Shown: positions 24,187 to 31,706, numbered from the stretch's first letter. The stretch is DNA of 31,727 nt from Erysipelotrichaceae bacterium UBA3379 (GCA_002359025.1 DEPZ01000046.1:1-31727), one strand, 5' to 3'. The notes: generated by a model not told the origin, from the sequence alone. Numbers and translations: made by a program.

Positions 24187-24228
24187 TTTACTTATTTTCT
24201 TGTCTAATGTATAATGCGTATGCGTTAT
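24187..24228 (+). promoter_or_regulatory. possible second promoter of asp23 with overlapping inverted repeat
   Basis: TTTACT (24187-24192), a 17-base spacer and TATAAT (24210-24215) form an upstream promoter candidate. An imperfect inverted repeat ATAATGCGTATGCGTTAT (24211-24228) overlaps its -10. The relatively GC-containing repeat stands out from the AT-rich surroundings and could bind a regulator. Confidence 0.4.
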
Positions 24229-24239
24229 GTGTGAAATGT

Positions 24240-24268
24240 TTGTCATTAATAAAAAAATAAGATATAAT
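24240..24268 (+). promoter_or_regulatory. promoter of asp23-fakA
   Basis: TTGTCA (24240-24245), a 17-base spacer and TATAAT (24263-24268), 41 bases before asp23. Confidence 0.8.
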
Positions 24269-24309
24269 ATAGTTAAATTGAAAAGTGTAAAAAGATCGGA
24301 GGAAAAGGT

Positions 24310-24666
24310 ATGATCAAGAAAACTACAGATTTAGGAGATATTAATCTTTCGTTAGATGTTGTGGCAAGTATCACAGGTGGTGCAGCAACTGAATGTTATG
24401 GTGTTGTTGGGATGGCAAGTCAAAAAATTATGAAAGATGGTTTTTATGATTTGTTGAAAAAAGATAATTATGCAAAAGGCATTGTTGTTGAAGATGGGGA
24501 AACAGGAATCATATTAAATGTATATATTATCGTAGGGTATGGTGTGAAAATTTCAGAAGTTGTTTATGAAGTTCAAAAGAAAGTAAAATATGTATTAGAA
24601 ACAACTTTAGATATTGATATTGAAGCAGTGAATGTCTATGTACAAAGCATTCGTGTTTTAGATTAG
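24310..24666 (+). CDS. Asp23/Gls24 family envelope stress protein (YloU)
   Basis: Members of this family sit near the membrane and are associated with cell-envelope or alkaline stress in Staphylococcus and Enterococcus; the exact role is unclear. The 118 residues show the family pattern: LGDINLSLDVVASITGGAATECYGVVGMAS, VEDGETGIILNVYIIVGYGVKISEVVYEVQ and DIDIEAVNVYVQSIRVLD. No signal peptide or membrane segment is seen. The neighbours rpmB (divergent) and the DAK-domain gene fakA downstream define the yloU-yloV arrangement of Bacillus. CGGAGG precedes the start. Confidence 0.93.
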   Translation: MIKKTTDLGDINLSLDVVASITGGAATECYGVVGMASQKIMKDGFYDLLKKDNYAKGIVVEDGETGIILNVYIIVGYGVKISEVVYEVQKKVKYVLETTLDIDIEAVNVYVQSIRVLD

Positions 24667-24678
24667 TGGAGGTTAGTC

Positions 24679-26316
24679 ATGAAAATCATTGATGGTCATT
24701 TATTTAAACAGATGGTGATTACAGGTGCAACTGTATTGCATAATAATCATCCTGAAATTGATGCATTAAATGTTTTCCCTGTTCCAGATGGAGATACAGG
24801 AACAAATATGTCTTTGACATTTAGTGCTGGAGCAAGTGAAATTGAAAAACTTGATACAAATGATATTTATGAAGTGTCAAAGAAATTGTCTAAAGGATTA
24901 TTGATGGGGGCTAGAGGAAACTCTGGGGTTATCTTATCTCAAATCTTTAGAGGTATTTCTATGGCTTTTGAAGGTAAAACAGAAGTTAATGCTGTTGAAT
25001 TAGCTCATGCATTACAAAATGGTGCTAAAGTCGCTTACAAAGCAGTTATGCGTCCTGTAGAAGGGACTATCTTAACTGTCATTAGAGAATCTAGTGATGC
25101 AACAATAAAATATGTTCAAGAAGGTATGGAAATTGAAGATGTTTTTTCATACTTTGTAAAAGAAGCAGAAGAATCATTAGAAAGAACACCTGATCTTTTA
25201 CCAGTATTAAAAGAAGTTGGCGTTGTTGATAGTGGTGGAGCTGGTTTATTATTAGTTTTGACTGGATTTATGGCTGCACTTGCAGGAGAAGAAATTGAAA
25301 GAGTAGATATTAAAGGAGATGCTTCTTCTAAAGAAAGCTTAGTAGGTGTAGAAAGTAATGATGAGGAAGCCTATGGATATTGTACTGAATTCATTTTTAG
25401 ATTAGATGAAGGAAAAAGAAAAGTCTTTAAAGAAGAAAGTTTAAGAAATGAATTAGAAAGATTACCAGGGAACAGTATTGTTGTTGTACAAGATGATGAT
25501 ATTGTTAAAGTACATGTTCATACTTTAAAACCAGGAAATGCTTTAAATGTTGCCCAAAGATATGGTGAATTTATTAAATTAAAGATTGAAAATATGCAAG
25601 AACAACACAATTCAATCCTTGAAGCTAATAGTGCACCAAGTACACCAAAAGAACAAAAAGATGTTTCTATTATTTCTGTTGCTGCTGGTGAAGGCGTTAG
25701 AGATATGTTTTTAGAACTTCATTGTGATTATGTTGTCAGTGGTGGTCAAACAATGAATCCATCTGCAGAGGATATTGTTGCTGCAATTAGAGAAGTGAAT
25801 GCAAAGCATGTTATTATTTTACCTAATAACTCTAATATAGTCATGACTGCTCAACAAGCAGCGATTATTTTAGAAGATGAAATAGATGTTATTGTTATTC
25901 CATCAAAAACAATTCCACAAGGGTTATCAGCATGTATTATGTTTAATCCAGAAGTTTCTATTGAAGAAAATGTGGAAGAAATGAAAGAAGCTATTTCTAA
26001 TGTAAAAACTGGACAAGTCACATTTGCTATTAAAGATACAAATATTGATGGTGTTGAGATTAAAGCTAATCAATATATGGCATTATGTGAAAAAGATATT
26101 AAAGCTTGTGTACCTGATAAATTAGAAGCATTAAAAGAAACTTTAAATGGATTGGTGGATGAAGACTCAGAAATTATTACATTGATCTATGGCGAAGATG
26201 TTAATGAAGATGAGGTTTCTAAAATCGAAGAATATGTTGAAGAAAATTTTGATGCTGAATTAGAATGTGTAGATGGCAAACAACCTGTATATTCATTTAT
26301 AGTAGGTGTCGAATAG
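24679..26316 (+). CDS. fakA: fatty acid kinase catalytic subunit FakA-like (YloV, DAK2 domain)
   Basis: FakA phosphorylates fatty acids presented by a FakB carrier, giving acyl-phosphates for phospholipid synthesis. The 545 residues begin with a DAK2 kinase domain (about 1-200): NVFPVPDGDTGTNMSLT holds the metal-binding aspartates (near residues 37-39), followed by MGARGNSGVILSQIFRG and MRPVEGTILTVIRE. A middle domain (YGYCTEFIFRLDE, VVVQDDDIVKVHVHTLKPG) and a C-terminal DegV-like domain (VSGGQTMNPSAEDIVAAI, HVIILPNNSNIVMTAQQAA) complete the family layout. It starts 12 bases after asp23 behind GTGGAGGT. No fakB is present here. Confidence 0.92.
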   Translation: MKIIDGHLFKQMVITGATVLHNNHPEIDALNVFPVPDGDTGTNMSLTFSAGASEIEKLDTNDIYEVSKKLSKGLLMGARGNSGVILSQIFRGISMAFEGKTEVNAVELAHALQNGAKVAYKAVMRPVEGTILTVIRESSDATIKYVQEGMEIEDVFSYFVKEAEESLERTPDLLPVLKEVGVVDSGGAGLLLVLTGFMAALAGEEIERVDIKGDASSKESLVGVESNDEEAYGYCTEFIFRLDEGKRKVFKEESLRNELERLPGNSIVVVQDDDIVKVHVHTLKPGNALNVAQRYGEFIKLKIENMQEQHNSILEANSAPSTPKEQKDVSIISVAAGEGVRDMFLELHCDYVVSGGQTMNPSAEDIVAAIREVNAKHVIILPNNSNIVMTAQQAAIILEDEIDVIVIPSKTIPQGLSACIMFNPEVSIEENVEEMKEAISNVKTGQVTFAIKDTNIDGVEIKANQYMALCEKDIKACVPDKLEALKETLNGLVDEDSEIITLIYGEDVNEDEVSKIEEYVEENFDAELECVDGKQPVYSFIVGVE

Positions 26317-26370
26317 AATATTACGAAAGACAGGATAATATTTAAAAATATTTATTATAGAATACGGGTG

Positions 26371-26392
26371 GCTCGATTTTATCGAGCTTTTT
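26371..26392 (+). terminator. terminator of the asp23-fakA unit
   Basis: GCTCGAT (26371-26377) pairs perfectly with ATCGAGC (26381-26387) around TTT, followed by five Ts. A weaker repeat AATATTA/TAATATT (26317-26323 and 26336-26342) lies just after the fakA stop. Confidence 0.9.
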
Positions 26393-26737
26393 ACATCCTA
26401 TGCATAATAAGAAATCATTGAATACCTTTTGTTTTAGTTTGTTTACTTGCTTAGTAAGTATATTTTATAAACTTAAAGATAGCTTTTTTAGATGTGTATA
26501 ATGAGAAGGTTTGAATCTAAGGGCATTATATGAAGATAGAATCACGATATGACATGAATTATCTTAAGTCTATGGATTTTTGATGAGTAATCCTATTACG
26601 AATATAGTATGGAACGAGCCTAAAAGATAAGCAAAGTATTTTAGTTAAAATATTATTTTTCCTTATATAGTCTATTGAATTAAATTTCTTCTGTTAGAAA
26701 AGTAGAAAATAATAGGATTGCATGATATACTATTTAT
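26393..26737. other. gene-free stretch, no recognised gene
   Basis: About 345 AT-rich bases with no open frame of gene size on either strand. It holds an inverted-repeat operator candidate (26443-26457), a TATAAT at 26497-26502 without a convincing -35, and a chain of three mini-frames whose stops and starts overlap: 26501-26533 (10 codons), 26530-26583 (17 codons, with AAGGG before its ATG) and 26583-26630 (15 codons). Each is in a different frame. They may be remnants of a decayed gene or chance; their products are not recognisable. The stretch borders a dead toxin-antitoxin pair and looks like eroded accessory DNA. Confidence 0.6.
26443..26457. promoter_or_regulatory. TTACT-N5-AGTAA inverted repeat, operator candidate
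   Basis: TTACT (26443-26447) and AGTAA (26453-26457) are exact inverted repeats separated by TGCTT. Short palindromes of this shape are frequent targets of TetR-type repressors. No tetR gene remains nearby in the window, so this may be an orphan operator from a lost gene or coincidence. Confidence 0.3.
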
Positions 26738-26751
26738 AGAGGAGTGATAAC

Positions 26752-26946
26752 ATAGAAATAAGAAAAATAATCATTGATGGTGTTTCTTATAATGTTTTAA
26801 CTGATGATGAATTAAACGATTTTGTAAAAGAAATAGAATTCAAAAAAGAATTAGATATACAACATGAAAGATTAATGAATGATGAAATTGAAACAATGAG
26901 TATTGAAGATTTTGCTAAAAAGCATAGAGCTAGATATGGCTTATAA
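26752..26946 (+). pseudogene. antitoxin-like gene with lost start codon (ATG to ATA)
   Basis: A frame of 64 codons begins at ATA (26752) exactly seven bases after a strong AGAGGAG (26738-26744) and reads xEIRKIIIDGVSYNVLTDDE...MSIEDFAKKHRARYGL before TAA. The charged, small product overlaps the downstream toxin frame by 11 bases, the usual antitoxin-toxin layout. Since ATA is not an efficient start and the next in-frame ATG is codon 42, the gene is probably silent or very weakly translated. I cannot name the antitoxin family. A sequencing error at this single base would restore a normal gene. Confidence 0.65.
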
Positions 26947-27222
26947 AGTTGTAATCACAAAAGAAGTAGATGAGGCGCTAGATCGTATTGATGAATATTG
27001 TATTAAGCATTTTCATAATTATGAATTTGCTAAAAGGTATTCGACGAAATTATCAAAGTTGCCTCTTTTTTGTCTGAAAATGCTGGCAAAACAAAGAAAT
27101 ATCCAGAATTTCTATATAAATATGTTTCACCTGATATAGGTCATAATATTTACTATTCTATTGATCAAGTAAATAAAATAGTATATATAGAAAAAATTCT
27201 TTCATTTAAAGAAAATCAGTAA
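26936..27222 (+). pseudogene. RelE/ParE-type toxin, frameshifted
   Basis: The first 37-38 codons (MAYKVVITKEVDEALDRIDEY...YSTK) read in one frame from the ATG at 26936; the rest (IIKVASFLSENAGK...KKYPEFLYKYV...IYYSIDQVNKIVYIEKILSFKENQ) continues in the -1 frame from about 27049 to the TAA at 27220. Joined, they give about 95 residues, the normal length for this toxin family, and the VYIEKIL ending matches the final beta strand of RelE/ParE proteins. Loss of one A in the AAA run at 27047-27049 explains the break. In the original frame translation runs out at 27139. Subfamily and target (ribosome or gyrase) are not assigned. Confidence 0.7.
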
Positions 27223-27413
27223 TAAATTATGTAAAACAATAAAATAACAAGTATTTGTAAATTTACGTGGGTTTTACGTTTGAAAATTTTGAAATACAAA
27301 GCATTATGTAAAGAGTATATAAAAAAAGGAAAAATAATTGTTGTTTTGAATTTTGCTCAGATATAAGGAAAGATAAAATAAAGTATTATTGGTGATAGTG
27401 TTAAAAAGTTCAA
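27223..27413. other. non-coding AT-rich gap after the toxin remnant
   Basis: About 190 bases between the toxin remnant and the promoter at 27414. I see no open frame, stable hairpin or recognisable repeat beyond a short TTTACG-type repetition around 27262-27280. Confidence 0.5.
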
Positions 27414-27442
27414 TTGATTTAAACTATGTAGAATGGTATAAT
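27414..27442 (+). promoter_or_regulatory. promoter upstream of the DeoR-type regulator
   Basis: TTGATT (27414-27419), a 17-base spacer and TATAAT (27437-27442). Transcription would start near 27449, about 150 bases before the regulator gene, leaving a long leader. Confidence 0.75.
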
Positions 27443-27448
27443 GTATTC

Positions 27449-27550
27449 ATAAAAAAAGTCTTATTGAAATAAATCGGAGAACCATAGCCTTAGTTGGAAA
27501 GTATAGTATATTAAGAAACAGAGATGGTTTTTTGACATTCTCTGTTTTTA
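27449..27550 (+). promoter_or_regulatory. leader with internal terminator (attenuator or small RNA)
   Basis: AAACAGAGA (27516-27524) pairs perfectly with TCTCTGTTT (27539-27547) and runs into TTTTTATTA, a good intrinsic terminator located between the promoter and the regulator start. Upstream, AGAACCAT (27478-27485) can pair with ATGGTTTT (27524-27531), which overlaps the terminator's 5' arm and loop, giving a possible antiterminator. Nothing here matches a riboswitch class I know. The roughly 100-base RNA could also be an independent terminated transcript. A TTGACA at 27532-27537 inside the loop might serve a second promoter, but its -10 (TATGTG) is poor. Confidence 0.55.
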
Positions 27551-27600
27551 TTATATGTGATAAGAGTATGATAGATAGAAATAAGGAAAGAAGGTAAACT

Positions 27601-28362
27601 ATGTTACAACAAGAGAGACATCAAAAAATTCTAGCAAGACTTCAGTTAGAAGGACAAGTAAAAGTGAAAGAATTAAGTCAAGAGTATGGAGTGACAGAAG
27701 ATTGTATTAGAAAAGATTTAACAGCATTGGAAAAAGAAGGACTATTAAAGAGAGTTCATGGTGGTGCAACGCATATTAGACAAAACTTACATATGTTAAA
27801 TGTTCATGAAAGATTATCAGTGCATTCTCCTGAAAAGAAGATTATTGCAAGAAAAGCAGTAGAATTAATAGAACCAGGTTCTATGATCTTTTTAGATATT
27901 TCTACAATCAATCTCGAAATTGCGAAAATTATATATGAGAAGAATATGAATATAACAGTTGTAACTAATATGATAGATATTATGAATGTATTTACTCATG
28001 ATAGTCGAGTAAGATTAGTTTTTTTAGGTGGAGAATTGAATCAGGCTAGAGATGGATTTTTAGGTGCAATGACAATTGAACAAATTAAAATGTATCAATT
28101 TGACATGGCTTTTTTAGGAGTTGTAGGTATTAATGCATATGATGGAAAAATAACAACGTATGATATGAATGATGGTCTTACAAAAAAGGAAGTCATTCGT
28201 TCAAGTAAAGCATGTTATATTGTCTGTGAAAAAGCTAAGTTTTCTTTAGATGGAAATTATGTTTTTGGTCATGTTGGAGATGTGAGTGGATATATATGTG
28301 AAGGTGAGCTTGATGTCAATATTGAAAAGAGAATGTTGGAGTATGGAGTAGAAATCATTTAA
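27601..28362 (+). CDS. DeoR/GlpR family transcriptional regulator
   Basis: The 253-residue protein has an N-terminal DeoR-type winged helix (about 3-57: RHQKILARLQLEGQVKVKELSQ, then VTEDCIRKDLTALEKEGLLKRVHGGA) and a C-terminal sugar-phosphate-sensing DeoRC domain (TVVTNMIDIMNVF, LVFLGGELN, FDMAFLGVVGIN, MNDGLTKKEVIRSSKACYIVCEKAKF). Regulators of this type usually repress sugar catabolic genes and are released by a phosphorylated sugar. It directly precedes the glycyl radical enzyme operon, its likely target, but has its own terminator. AAGAAGGTAA precedes the start. Confidence 0.93.
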   Translation: MLQQERHQKILARLQLEGQVKVKELSQEYGVTEDCIRKDLTALEKEGLLKRVHGGATHIRQNLHMLNVHERLSVHSPEKKIIARKAVELIEPGSMIFLDISTINLEIAKIIYEKNMNITVVTNMIDIMNVFTHDSRVRLVFLGGELNQARDGFLGAMTIEQIKMYQFDMAFLGVVGINAYDGKITTYDMNDGLTKKEVIRSSKACYIVCEKAKFSLDGNYVFGHVGDVSGYICEGELDVNIEKRMLEYGVEII

Positions 28363-28376
28363 TTGATTTCTTTTTT
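28351..28376 (+). terminator. terminator at the end of the DeoR-type gene
   Basis: GAAATCA (28351-28357) pairs with TGATTTC (28364-28370) around a six-base loop containing the stop codon, followed by six Ts. It separates the regulator from the enzyme genes. Confidence 0.8.
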
Positions 28377-28387
28377 ATTATTTATTA

Positions 28388-28415
28388 TTGAATTTTATTG
28401 AAAATTCACTATAAT
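28388..28415 (+). promoter_or_regulatory. promoter of the glycyl radical enzyme operon
   Basis: TTGAAT (28388-28393), a 16-base spacer and TATAAT (28410-28415), 42 bases before the gene. Transcription should start about 28422, inside the cre box. Confidence 0.75.
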
Positions 28416-28420
28416 ATAAT

Positions 28421-28434
28421 TGTAAACGATAAAA
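28421..28434 (+). promoter_or_regulatory. cre box (CcpA catabolite-repression site)
   Basis: TGTAAACGATAAAA matches the cre consensus TGWAANCGNTNWCA at 13 of 14 positions (only the C near the 3' end differs), including the central CG. Placed at the expected transcription start, a bound CcpA would repress the operon when preferred sugars are present. Confidence 0.65.
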
Positions 28435-28457
28435 AATAATAAAAAAGGAGTGAGAAT

Positions 28458-30797
28458 ATGGATGAATTGATACAAACAAATAGAATTTCTGTATTAAAAG
28501 AGAAGATGTTGGCTTCTCCTCGTTATGCTTCTATTGAACAAGCTCGTATTATCACACGTGTTTATAAAGAAAATGAAACACTCTCTATTCCTAAAAAAAG
28601 AGCCTTATCTTTAAAATCAGCTTTAGAAGAGATAGAAATCTCTGTAGAAAAAGAAGAATTGATTGTCGGAAATAGAACGAAAGGAGTACGTCACGGGGTT
28701 GTTTTTCCTGAAAGTGGTTGTTCATGGGTAAATGATGAGTTTGAAACTCTGCCAACACGTCCCCAAGATAAGTTTTTAGTTAGAGAAGAAGATATTCAAG
28801 AATTTAGAGAAACAATTTTTCCATATTGGCAACATTTCTCTATGGAAGATAAAATTAAACATAGATATGGAAAAGAAATTAACGCTATTGCAAAGGTTGT
28901 TAAAGTCAATCAAAAAGATCATGCTCAAGGACATATTTGTCCTGATACAAAACGATGGTTAGAACTTGGGCCTCAAGGATTATTGGATGAAGCAAAACAA
29001 CATTTAAAAACATGTGACAAGTCACAAGTAGAATTTTATGAATGTGTTGTTTTGGTTCTAGAAGGTGCGATTCATTTTATACAAAGATATGCTTTATATA
29101 TTAGAAATATGGAAAATGTGAGTGGAGACTTATTAAAAGTAGCTGATATATGTGATCATATTTCAAAATATCCAGCTTCTAGCTTTCATGAAGCTGTGCA
29201 GTCGTTATGGTTTTTATTTGTGATATTGCATATGGAATCTAATGCATCTTCGTTTTCACCAGGGCGTATAGATCAATATCTCTATTCTTATTATCGTCAT
29301 GATATAGATTGTGGTTCTTTAACACAACAAGAAGCGCTAGAAATACTAGAATGTTTATGGTTGAAATTTAATCAAATTGTTTATTTGAGAAATCAACATA
29401 GTGCTAAGTATTTTGCTGGTTTTCCTATTGGATTTAATGTTGCTATTGGAGGGGTTGATCAAGCAGGTAATGATGCAAGTAATGAATTATCGTTTTTATG
29501 TTTAAAAGCACAGTATCATTTAGGTTTGCCTCAGCCTAATCTTTCTGTGAGATTACACCAACATACACCTTCTCAGTTAATACAAGAAGCTATCAAAGTT
29601 GTATCTAAAGGAAGTGGTATGCCGCAATTTTTCAATGATGAGGCAATTATCCATGCGATGGTAGAAAATCTTGATATTGATGAAGATGATGCTAGAAATT
29701 ATGCCATTGTTGGTTGTGTAGAATTAACAACGCATGGAAATAATTTAGGGTGGTCTGATTCAGCTATGTTTAATTTTAATAAGGTGTTAGAACTTACATT
29801 GAATCATGGAAGATGTTTGTTGACTGATGAACAGATTGGATTGGACTTAGGTGGTTTAGAATCTTATTTATCTTTTGAAGAGTTAGAAGAAGCTTTTCAA
29901 AAACAGATAGATTATTTTATAGAAAAAATGATTCCGGCATTAGAAGTCGTAGAAAAAGCGCATCAGGAATGTTTACCTACAGCCTTTTTATCAACTGTTA
30001 TTGATGATTGTATTGAAAAAGGTCTTGACGTGACTTGTGGAGGAGCAAAGTATAATCTTTCAGGTATACAAATGATTCAAATCGCTAATCTTGCTGATTC
30101 TTTAGCAGCGCTTAAAAAGCTGGTATATGATGAAAAAGTCATATCAAAAAATGAATGTATGCAAGCATTACGTGATGATTTTCAAGGACATGAAATTACA
30201 CAAGCTATTTTATTAAACAAAGCTCCTAAATATGGAAATGATGTAGAGTGGGTTGATGAATTAGGTATCAAATGGGCAAGATATTTTAGAAATAGAATGG
30301 ATAATTATACAAATTATCGTGGTGGAAAATATCATACTGGTATGTATACAGTATCTGCTCATGTTCCAATGGGAGAAAATGTAGGAGCATCACCTGATGG
30401 AAGAAAGGCTTTGACACCATTAGCTGATGGAGGAATGTCAGCAGTTTATGGAAGAGATCAACATGGACCAACAGCAGTATTGAAATCAGTTTCTCGTATA
30501 GATAACTCTTTAACAACAAATGGTGGACTACTTAATATGAAGTTTTTACCAGCCTTTTTCAAAACACAAAATGGTATGAATAAATTTGAGAAATTCTTAC
30601 GTGCATTTGTTGATTTAAAAATTCCTCATATACAATTCAATGTTGTTTCAAAGCAAGATTTATTAGATGCAAAAGTTCATCCTGAATTACATCAATCTTT
30701 AACAATAAGAGTTGCGGGCTATACAGCTTATTTTGTGGAACTTGCAGGAAAACTTCAAGATGAGATTATTGAAAGGACAAGCTATGACAATATCTAA
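28458..30797 (+). CDS. glycyl radical enzyme, YbiW/PflD type, substrate unassigned
   Basis: A PFL-superfamily enzyme that works through a glycyl radical made by its activase. The 779 residues carry the active-site motif VGCVE (Cys420, Glu422) and the C-terminal radical loop RVAGYTAYF (Gly754). A single Cys followed by Val-Glu, not the Cys-Cys pair of pyruvate formate-lyase, places it with dehydratase/lyase-type members such as glycerol or propanediol dehydratase and YbiW. The PFL domain covers about 10-640 and the glycine-radical domain about 660-779. AAGGAG precedes the start; it overlaps the activase by 14 bases. With a downstream aldolase-like start, the set resembles ybiW-ybiY-fsaA. It is not PFL itself; the exact substrate cannot be read from motifs. 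Confidence 0.93.
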   Translation: MDELIQTNRISVLKEKMLASPRYASIEQARIITRVYKENETLSIPKKRALSLKSALEEIEISVEKEELIVGNRTKGVRHGVVFPESGCSWVNDEFETLPTRPQDKFLVREEDIQEFRETIFPYWQHFSMEDKIKHRYGKEINAIAKVVKVNQKDHAQGHICPDTKRWLELGPQGLLDEAKQHLKTCDKSQVEFYECVVLVLEGAIHFIQRYALYIRNMENVSGDLLKVADICDHISKYPASSFHEAVQSLWFLFVILHMESNASSFSPGRIDQYLYSYYRHDIDCGSLTQQEALEILECLWLKFNQIVYLRNQHSAKYFAGFPIGFNVAIGGVDQAGNDASNELSFLCLKAQYHLGLPQPNLSVRLHQHTPSQLIQEAIKVVSKGSGMPQFFNDEAIIHAMVENLDIDEDDARNYAIVGCVELTTHGNNLGWSDSAMFNFNKVLELTLNHGRCLLTDEQIGLDLGGLESYLSFEELEEAFQKQIDYFIEKMIPALEVVEKAHQECLPTAFLSTVIDDCIEKGLDVTCGGAKYNLSGIQMIQIANLADSLAALKKLVYDEKVISKNECMQALRDDFQGHEITQAILLNKAPKYGNDVEWVDELGIKWARYFRNRMDNYTNYRGGKYHTGMYTVSAHVPMGENVGASPDGRKALTPLADGGMSAVYGRDQHGPTAVLKSVSRIDNSLTTNGGLLNMKFLPAFFKTQNGMNKFEKFLRAFVDLKIPHIQFNVVSKQDLLDAKVHPELHQSLTIRVAGYTAYFVELAGKLQDEIIERTSYDNI

Positions 30798-31704
30798 AGC
30801 ACTTGTTTTTGATATAAAAAGATTTGCAGTTCATGATGGAAATGGTATTCGAACAACTGTCTTTTTTAAAGGATGTCCCTTAAGATGTTTATGGTGTCAG
30901 AATCCTGAAGGATTATCCCCTCATAGACAAGTGATATATTTAGAAAATCGTTGTATACATTGTAAAATATGTGCTCGTGTTTCAAATGAAAAGGAATTGA
31001 TTTATCATCATCGACCATATTTTTCTAAAGAATATGAAGGAAGTTATGATCATGTCGTTCATGCCTGTCCTACAGGAGCAATCAGTTATGATAGTCAATA
31101 TTATACAGTTGAAGACTTGTTTAAAGAAATTTTAAAGGATGAAGTGTTTTTTAAACAAGGTGGAGGTGTGACATTTTCGGGTGGAGAGCCTTTTATGCAA
31201 GGAAGTTTCTTGATTGATATATTGAAATTATGTCATGAGCATCATATTCATACAGCAATTGAAACATCTTTCCATACTTCTTTAGAACTTATCAAAGAAG
31301 CATTAAATTATTTAGATTTGATTTATGTTGATATGAAAGTATTTGATGATAAAAAGCATAGAGAACTGACAGGTCAATCAAATAAAATCATTAAACAAAA
31401 TATTGAATATCTTTTAACAAGTCATCATAAACATAAAGTGATTTTTAGAACACCTTTGATTCCTGGTCAAACAGATAGTGACGAGAATATATATGATATC
31501 GCTCAGTTTATTTATAATCTTTATCCTTATGCTTATTATGAGTTATTGAATTATAATGAACTCGCTCCAACCAAATATAATTACATTGATGAAAACTATC
31601 CATTATCTAAAAATCTTGTAAAACTTAGTTTGAACCAAATGAATCATTTATATAAAATTATAGAAAGTACAGGTTTAAAAAATATTATAAAAGAAGGAGA
31701 ATAA
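30784..31704 (+). CDS. glycyl radical enzyme activating protein (radical SAM, YbiY type)
   Basis: The protein uses SAM and a [4Fe-4S] cluster to create the glycyl radical on its partner, here the gene it overlaps. In the 306 residues the radical SAM motif CX3CX2C is Cys31, Cys35, Cys38 (FFKGCPLRCLWCQNPEG), with the SAM-binding GGGVTFSGGEPFMQ further on. Between them is a ferredoxin-like insert with only four cysteines, Cys57, Cys60, Cys63 and Cys95 (CIHCKIC ... HACPTGAI), enough for one extra cluster. I start at 30784, where GAAAGGA lies upstream and the IKRFAVHDGNGIRT motif follows normally; the frame is open from 30712, within the enzyme gene. Confidence 0.93.
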   Translation: MTISKALVFDIKRFAVHDGNGIRTTVFFKGCPLRCLWCQNPEGLSPHRQVIYLENRCIHCKICARVSNEKELIYHHRPYFSKEYEGSYDHVVHACPTGAISYDSQYYTVEDLFKEILKDEVFFKQGGGVTFSGGEPFMQGSFLIDILKLCHEHHIHTAIETSFHTSLELIKEALNYLDLIYVDMKVFDDKKHRELTGQSNKIIKQNIEYLLTSHHKHKVIFRTPLIPGQTDSDENIYDIAQFIYNLYPYAYYELLNYNELAPTKYNYIDENYPLSKNLVKLSLNQMNHLYKIIESTGLKNIIKEGE

Positions 31705-31706
31705 TT

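Noticed and set aside
26903..27139. Stand-alone 78-codon gene at the toxin locus
   Set aside because: It is the first half of the frameshifted toxin running out in the wrong frame, with a TTG start inside the antitoxin.
26393..27600. Insertion sequence or integrated element
   Set aside because: No transposase or integrase fragment, no terminal inverted repeats and no target duplication could be seen; the gap looks eroded, not inserted.
30712..30783. 24-codon upstream extension of the activase
   Set aside because: It lies within the glycyl radical domain of the enzyme gene, and the family's N-terminus fits the ATG at 30784.
28458..30797. Pyruvate formate-lyase (pflB)
   Set aside because: The active site is GCVE with one Cys; PFL has two adjacent Cys. 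Context with an aldolase-like gene also differs.
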